NCBI GenBank assembly: GCA_015661535.1
Contig: DQVY01000289.1
Location: 1 to 8,219, forward strand
Direction of reading: 5' to 3'
Source: Sulfurovum sp.
GTDB lineage: Bacteria > Campylobacterota > Campylobacteria > Campylobacterales > Sulfurovaceae
Length of the DNA stretch: 8,219 nucleotides
Shown: one piece after another, positions 5,067 to 8,219 of the stretch
Position numbering within the stretch: position 1 is the stretch's first letter
How the letters are laid out: each line of letters begins with the position of its first letter
Made by a program: the position numbers and the translations under genes
The notes under the pieces: generated by a model
Databases searched by the model: none
The model's input: the letters and a program-made list of their open reading frames with translations, nothing else
Told to the model about the DNA's origin: nothing

Positions 5067-5644
5067 TACTTCACACCACGTACTACATGGTAAAGTGCAA
5101 GTATCTCCTGATCATTGCCAAAGAGGCTGACAGAGGCATCTAGGTACCCCAATGCCATTTCATCAAAACCTTCTTCTGACAACTGTTTGACAAAATGCAT
5201 AAACTCATCTTTATTGCTGATGACTACTTTGGTAGAGAACATAATGTCTTCAAAGGTCGTTTTAAATGATCCTCTGCTTTTTACAAGGTCCATAAAGTCA
5301 CTATAACGAATACCGTCACCGTACTCTACTTCTTCTTCCATAGGCTTCATAAGCAGCTCTTCAAGTTGCAGTTTAGAAGTATCTAAAGACTCGATCAGCC
5401 CTTCAATAATATCTACAGCATTCTCTTTCTCATCTCTAATGACCTGATAATAATCAAAGAGCGCCTGCGCTTCTTCACCACTCTCCATACCCAGATCACT
5501 TAAAAACACACCCACCTTTGCTTCATCTAGCACGGGGTATTCTTTTAAAATGAGCCCATAACTTCTTAATGCATTCACAAAGTCTCCTTTGAGAAACGCA
5601 TGTTCGGCTCTTTTCAGCAATAGGTCTTGGCTTACTTTACTCAT
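5066..5644 (-). CDS. TPR-like protein of unknown function
   Basis: A 192-residue cytoplasmic protein without a signal peptide. Residues 5-38 (LLLKRAEHAFLKGDFVNALR and on) look like one tetratricopeptide helix pair. The rest is acidic and helical, and residues 165-190 (EMALGYLDASVSLFGNDQEI) may be a second degenerate TPR. There are no Cys and no catalytic motif that I recognise. Its ATG lies one base past the nifU-like stop and its TAG overlaps the murE GTG, so the three genes form one translationally coupled unit. I recall a hypothetical gene in the same place between nifU-like and murE in Campylobacter jejuni, which suggests a conserved gene. A scaffold or adaptor role is inferred only from the TPR. 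Confidence 0.82.
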   Translation of the reverse strand: MSKVSQDLLLKRAEHAFLKGDFVNALRSYGLILKEYPVLDEAKVGVFLSDLGMESGEEAQALFDYYQVIRDEKENAVDIIEGLIESLDTSKLQLEELLMKPMEEEVEYGDGIRYSDFMDLVKSRGSFKTTFEDIMFSTKVVISNKDEFMHFVKQLSEEGFDEMALGYLDASVSLFGNDQEILALYHVVRGVK

Positions 5645-5645
5645 C

Positions 5646-5924
5646 TTAACTCAATTGGTCCAATTTATCTTCAAAACCATGAGGGACATTCACTACCGTT
5701 ATTTCCGGGTGAATCAATGTCTGCATCTGTCTTTCTACACCAAATTTTATGGTAGTTCCAGAAGAGCCACACCCTACACAGGCACCTTGAAGTTGTACAT
5801 AGACCTTTCCTCCATCAATATTTAACAGTGTAATATCTCCACCGTCAAGTTTAATAGAAGGTCTTACCTTCTCTATCACGCTCATTACTGCCGGTTCTAA
5901 CTCTTCATCTGAAAATGGGATCAA
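5646..5924 (-). CDS. NifU C-terminal domain-like iron-sulfur scaffold protein
   Basis: A 92-residue stand-alone Nfu-type domain. IEKVRPSIKLDGGDITLLNI and the cluster-binding GACVGCGSSGTTIKFGVE (Cys49 and Cys52, CxxC) are characteristic. Such proteins hold a transient [4Fe-4S] cluster between two subunits and pass it to client proteins. The start is TTG at 5924, chosen because a perfect AAGGAG (5935-5930) lies five bases upstream and the protein then begins at the normal family position; no in-frame ATG is available there. It is the first gene of the unit with the TPR protein, murE and perhaps the ferredoxin, the last being a possible client (inference). Confidence 0.93.
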   Translation of the reverse strand: MIPFSDEELEPAVMSVIEKVRPSIKLDGGDITLLNIDGGKVYVQLQGACVGCGSSGTTIKFGVERQMQTLIHPEITVVNVPHGFEDKLDQLS

Positions 5925-5929
5925 TTTGT

Positions 5930-5935
5930 CTCCTT
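5930..5935 (-). promoter_or_regulatory. Strong ribosome binding site supporting a TTG start
   Basis: AAGGAG in gene direction, five bases before TTG. It is the strongest Shine-Dalgarno in the window and fixes the rare TTG start of the nifU-like gene. Confidence 0.85.
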
Positions 5936-5939
5936 AATT

Positions 5940-5976
5940 CCATCCTCTTGGGATGGTCTATTATATATAGTATAAC
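5940..5976 (-). promoter_or_regulatory. Probable promoter and leader hairpin of the nifU-like/murE unit
   Basis: In gene direction GTTATACTATATATAATAG (5976-5958) holds two overlapping -10 candidates, TATACT (5974-5969) and TATAAT (5965-5960). Immediately after is CCATCC - CAAGA - GGATGG (5956-5940), a six-pair inverted repeat ending four bases before the Shine-Dalgarno. If the upstream -10 is used, the hairpin is wholly in the 5' leader; if the nearer one is used, the start falls inside it and the repeat would be a DNA element instead. Confidence 0.45.
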
Positions 5977-6123
5977 AAAATCATAGTAAAGAATACCTCT
6001 AGTAATAGGGAATACTCTGTGTACTTGATTCTATGTAATGTGTTATACACTAAAAGTATTATTTTGTCAATATGATTGACGCAATGTATGCAAAAAAGAT
6101 AATTTTACGAAAAAATAAGTGGT
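5977..6123. other. AT-rich non-coding gap between the alpha operon and the nifU-like unit
   Basis: No credible gene on either strand. It contains a perfect inverted repeat GTCAAT-ATG-ATTGAC (6066-6080), a smaller one GTGT-TAT-ACAC (6040-6050), and two copies of GAATAC 19 bases apart (5991 and 6010). These could be operators for the unit starting at 5924 or chance in AT-rich sequence. Confidence 0.35.
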
Positions 6124-6155
6124 AAAAAAGAAAATGTACCCAAGGCAAAGCCTTG
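6124..6155 (-). terminator. Terminator-like hairpin ending the alpha operon
   Basis: In gene direction CAAGGC - TTT - GCCTTG is a perfect six-pair stem (6155-6141), 21 bases past the rplQ stop, followed after GGTACA by TTTTCTTTTTT (6134-6124). The six-base interruption before the T-tract makes it less than ideal, but the position fits the end of a ribosomal operon. Confidence 0.6.
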
Positions 6156-6176
6156 AAATACGGAAGTGCAGTACAA

Positions 6177-6527
6177 TTATACGAGTTCGATAATTGCCAT
6201 AGGTGCTGCGTCACCTTTTCTCATACGAGTTTTAATGATACGTGTGTATCCACCGTTTCTGTCTGCATACTTAGGTGCAATTTCATTGACGATAGTGTTC
6301 GTACATTCTTTGTGTTGTAACATTGCAAAAATTGCTCTATGTGCATTGAAATCACCTGAAGCAGCTTTAGTAATAAGCTTTTCAAAGTAAGATCTAAGCT
6401 CTTTGGCTTTTGGCAATGTAGTCTCAATTCTACCTTCTTTTGTCAAAGCAATAGAAAGGTTTTTAAGAAGCGCCGCTCTGTGAGAAGACGTTCTGTTTAA
6501 TTTACGGTAACCATGCTTATGTCTCAT
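6177..6527 (-). CDS. rplQ: 50S ribosomal protein bL17
   Basis: 116 residues, the normal length for the bacterial core form. It begins MRHKHGYRKLNRTSSHRAAL and carries the family pattern LTKEGRIETTLPKAKELR (29-46), then GGYTRIIKTRMRKGDAAPMAIIELV at the C-terminus. It binds 23S rRNA at the surface of the large subunit near the exit tunnel. AAAGGA lies five bases before the ATG. It is last in the rpsD-rpoA-rplQ run, 28 bases after rpoA, as is standard for the bacterial alpha operon, and is followed by a terminator-like hairpin. Confidence 0.98.
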   Translation of the reverse strand: MRHKHGYRKLNRTSSHRAALLKNLSIALTKEGRIETTLPKAKELRSYFEKLITKAASGDFNAHRAIFAMLQHKECTNTIVNEIAPKYADRNGGYTRIIKTRMRKGDAAPMAIIELV

Positions 6528-6555
6528 GTTCGTCCTTTACATTTTGACCTAAAGC

Positions 6556-7557
6556 TTACGCTTTAAGTTGTTCTATTTTCTTTACAAGATTAATTCTTGT
6601 TACATCTGCGAGATCAAAATCTGAACCAAATCCGTGCTCTATAAGACACTCATTGATCTCATCTAAAGATTTTTTACCAAGATTTTTGATATTTTTGATC
6701 TCATGTTCACTCATCAATACCAATTCACCAAGGAATTTCAAGCCTGCTCTGTCAAGCGAGTTGAATGATCTTGCACTAAGTCCAAGACTGTCAACTGTCT
6801 GCATGAAAGGTTTGAGTTCGCTGTCATCACTGCTTCTTTTGATCGGTGCTGTGCTGATATCAAGATCAAGTACCGTATTAAACACAGAAAGTTGCTTATT
6901 CATTACTTCCAAAGCATTGGTAAATGCTTCAACAGGACCTATCTGACCATCTGTTTCAATGTCAAAAATGATCTTTTCGAAGTTAGGATTGTCTTCAACC
7001 AATACTGGTTCAATTCTATAGTTTGCTTTTCTTACCGGAGTAAAGAAAGCATCCAATGCGATCGCTTCACTGTCAACATCATCTCTAAGGTCTTCACTTG
7101 GCACATAACCAATACCTTTTGAGATAACCACTGTAAAGTTAAGTTCTGCATCTTCGTTCAGTGTTGCAAGTGCTAAATCACCATTCACTACTTCAATTTC
7201 ATCATTGTTAAGGTCTTGTGCTGTCACTTCTTTATGTCCAGAGAAAGAGTATTTCAACTCTATTCTGTCACTTTCGTCTTTAATTTTAAAACGAATGTTT
7301 TTAAGATTGATGATAAATACAGCTACATCTTCATGCATACCTCTAATGTTGTCAAACTCGTGTGCTGCACCTTCGATCTTTACAGAAATAGGTGCATACC
7401 CGATAGAAGATCCTAAAATAAGTCTTCTTAACGGGTGGGCAAGTGTAACAGCATAACCACTCTCAAAAGGGTAAGCAATGATCTCAGCGCTGTTTGCGCT
7501 GATCTCATTGACCTCTACCTCTGTTGGCATAAATGGTGCAATTTTAATTTTTCTCAT
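6556..7557 (-). CDS. rpoA: RNA polymerase alpha subunit
   Basis: 333 residues. The N-terminal dimerisation and assembly domain (1 to about 230) includes GYAVTLAHPLRRLILGSSIG (34-53), GMHEDVAVFIINLK (73-86) and KGIGYVPSED (147-156). A linker near 235-255 leads to the C-terminal domain, where ARSFNSLDRAGLKFLGELV has Arg263 and Asn266, equivalent to the E. coli DNA- and activator-contacting Arg265 and Asn268, and LGKKSLDEI (293-301) is the helix-hairpin-helix. The intact C-terminal domain means that promoters here can use activator or UP-element contacts. AAAGG lies six bases before the ATG. It starts 20 bases after rpsD and is cotranscribed with rplQ. Confidence 0.98.
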   Translation of the reverse strand: MRKIKIAPFMPTEVEVNEISANSAEIIAYPFESGYAVTLAHPLRRLILGSSIGYAPISVKIEGAAHEFDNIRGMHEDVAVFIINLKNIRFKIKDESDRIELKYSFSGHKEVTAQDLNNDEIEVVNGDLALATLNEDAELNFTVVISKGIGYVPSEDLRDDVDSEAIALDAFFTPVRKANYRIEPVLVEDNPNFEKIIFDIETDGQIGPVEAFTNALEVMNKQLSVFNTVLDLDISTAPIKRSSDDSELKPFMQTVDSLGLSARSFNSLDRAGLKFLGELVLMSEHEIKNIKNLGKKSLDEINECLIEHGFGSDFDLADVTRINLVKKIEQLKA

Positions 7558-7577
7558 TAATAGCCTTTACTTATGTA

Positions 7578-8204
7578 TTATTTAGAGTATAGCTCGACGA
7601 TTAGACGCTCTTCAACTGGGATTGCGATTTCAGCTCTTTCCGGAATTCTTGTAAAAAGTCCAAAAAGTTTTTCTTTGTCCATATCAACCCATTCAACCAT
7701 ACCGGTCTGGTTAGTTAATTCGATCGCTCTTAAGATCTGTGGATTAGTCTTAGACTTTTCTCTGATCTCAATTTTTTGACCTGCTTTTACTCTAAATGAA
7801 GGGATATCAACTCTTTTCCCATCCACAAGTACATGTCCGTGGTTTACGAATTGTCTCGCAGACGCTCTTGTCGTTGCAAAACCCATTCTGTAAACTACGT
7901 TATCAAGTCTTTGCTCAAGAAGTTGGATAAGGATCGAACCTGTGTTTCCGTCTTTTGAGTTTGCTTCTTTGTAAAGTGCTCTAAATTGTTTTTCAGAAAC
8001 CCCATACATAAATTTAGCTTTTTGCTTCTCTTGAAGTTGAAGACCATATTCTGAGATCTTTGTTCTTCTCTGACCGTGCTGCCCTGGAGCATATGGTCTT
8101 TTTTCTAAAGCAGATTTACCAGCAAGTCTACGCTCACCTTTTAATCCTAAATCAACGCCAAGTCTTCTTTCTAGTCTTTCAACTGGACCTCTATATCTTG
8201 CCAT
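7578..8204 (-). CDS. rpsD: 30S ribosomal protein uS4
   Basis: 208 residues, full length. It begins MARYRGPVERLERRLGVDL and has the RPYAPGQHGQRR motif (36-47). The S4 RNA-binding domain covers about 97-160, with LEQRLDNVVYRMGFATTRAS and VLVDGKRVDIPSF. It binds 16S rRNA early in small-subunit assembly. It has no cysteine, so it is the zinc-free (C-minus) form. GAAGGG precedes the ATG by seven bases. In many bacteria uS4 represses its own operon by binding the operon leader; that leader would lie outside this window, upstream of the genes that normally precede rpsD (rpsM, rpsK). Confidence 0.98.
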   Translation of the reverse strand: MARYRGPVERLERRLGVDLGLKGERRLAGKSALEKRPYAPGQHGQRRTKISEYGLQLQEKQKAKFMYGVSEKQFRALYKEANSKDGNTGSILIQLLEQRLDNVVYRMGFATTRASARQFVNHGHVLVDGKRVDIPSFRVKAGQKIEIREKSKTNPQILRAIELTNQTGMVEWVDMDKEKLFGLFTRIPERAEIAIPVEERLIVELYSK

Positions 8205-8219
8205 GCTTATACCCTTCTC

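Noticed and set aside
6072..6125. Tiny + strand frame (17 codons, begins MIDAMYAKK) in the gap after rplQ
   Set aside because: No Shine-Dalgarno, overlaps the palindrome and the terminator T-tract, and has no supporting context.
1..8219. tRNA, rRNA, CRISPR array, insertion sequence or prophage signs
   Set aside because: No cloverleaf, repeat-spacer pattern, transposase motif, terminal inverted repeats or target duplications were seen; gene order is ordinary chromosome.

Overview
The window looks like chromosome from a Campylobacterota (Epsilonproteobacteria) organism, probably a Sulfurovum- or Sulfurimonas-like marine sulfur oxidiser. This rests on moderate-to-low GC, on the protein styles (a 431-residue MurE with a short N-terminal domain, a 333-residue RpoA), and on the order nifU-like / TPR protein / murE close to ybaB, which I recall from Campylobacter. 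The genus is an inference. All genes except one small one lie on the minus strand, so transcription runs from high to low coordinates.

Right part (about 6100-8204): the end of the alpha ribosomal operon, rpsD - rpoA - rplQ, with a terminator-like hairpin after rplQ. A 252-base non-coding gap follows. Middle (3319-5924): a tightly packed unit of a NifU-type iron-sulfur scaffold (TTG start, strong Shine-Dalgarno), a TPR-like protein of unknown role, and murE (GTG start overlapping the previous stop by one base). A thioredoxin-like [2Fe-2S] ferredoxin comes next and ends at a clear intrinsic terminator. Next (2462-3160): panD and ybaB, with their own promoter candidates.

Left part (1-2440): an accessory cell-envelope region. 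It holds a DUF3450 periplasmic coiled-coil protein, followed at the window edge by the first codons of another gene that is probably an ExbB/TolQ-like proton-channel subunit. It also holds a beta-helix lipoprotein and a divergent 42-residue basic protein. The most striking observation is here. All three complete genes are preceded by TGTTAC-like hexamers repeated at exactly 11-base steps. In each case the last repeat lies exactly 10 bases upstream of a YAMRAT hexamer at the -10 position. This is the architecture expected of promoters activated by a PhoB/OmpR-family response regulator, so the three genes probably form one regulon, possibly a phosphate-limitation response acting on a TonB-type outer-membrane uptake system.
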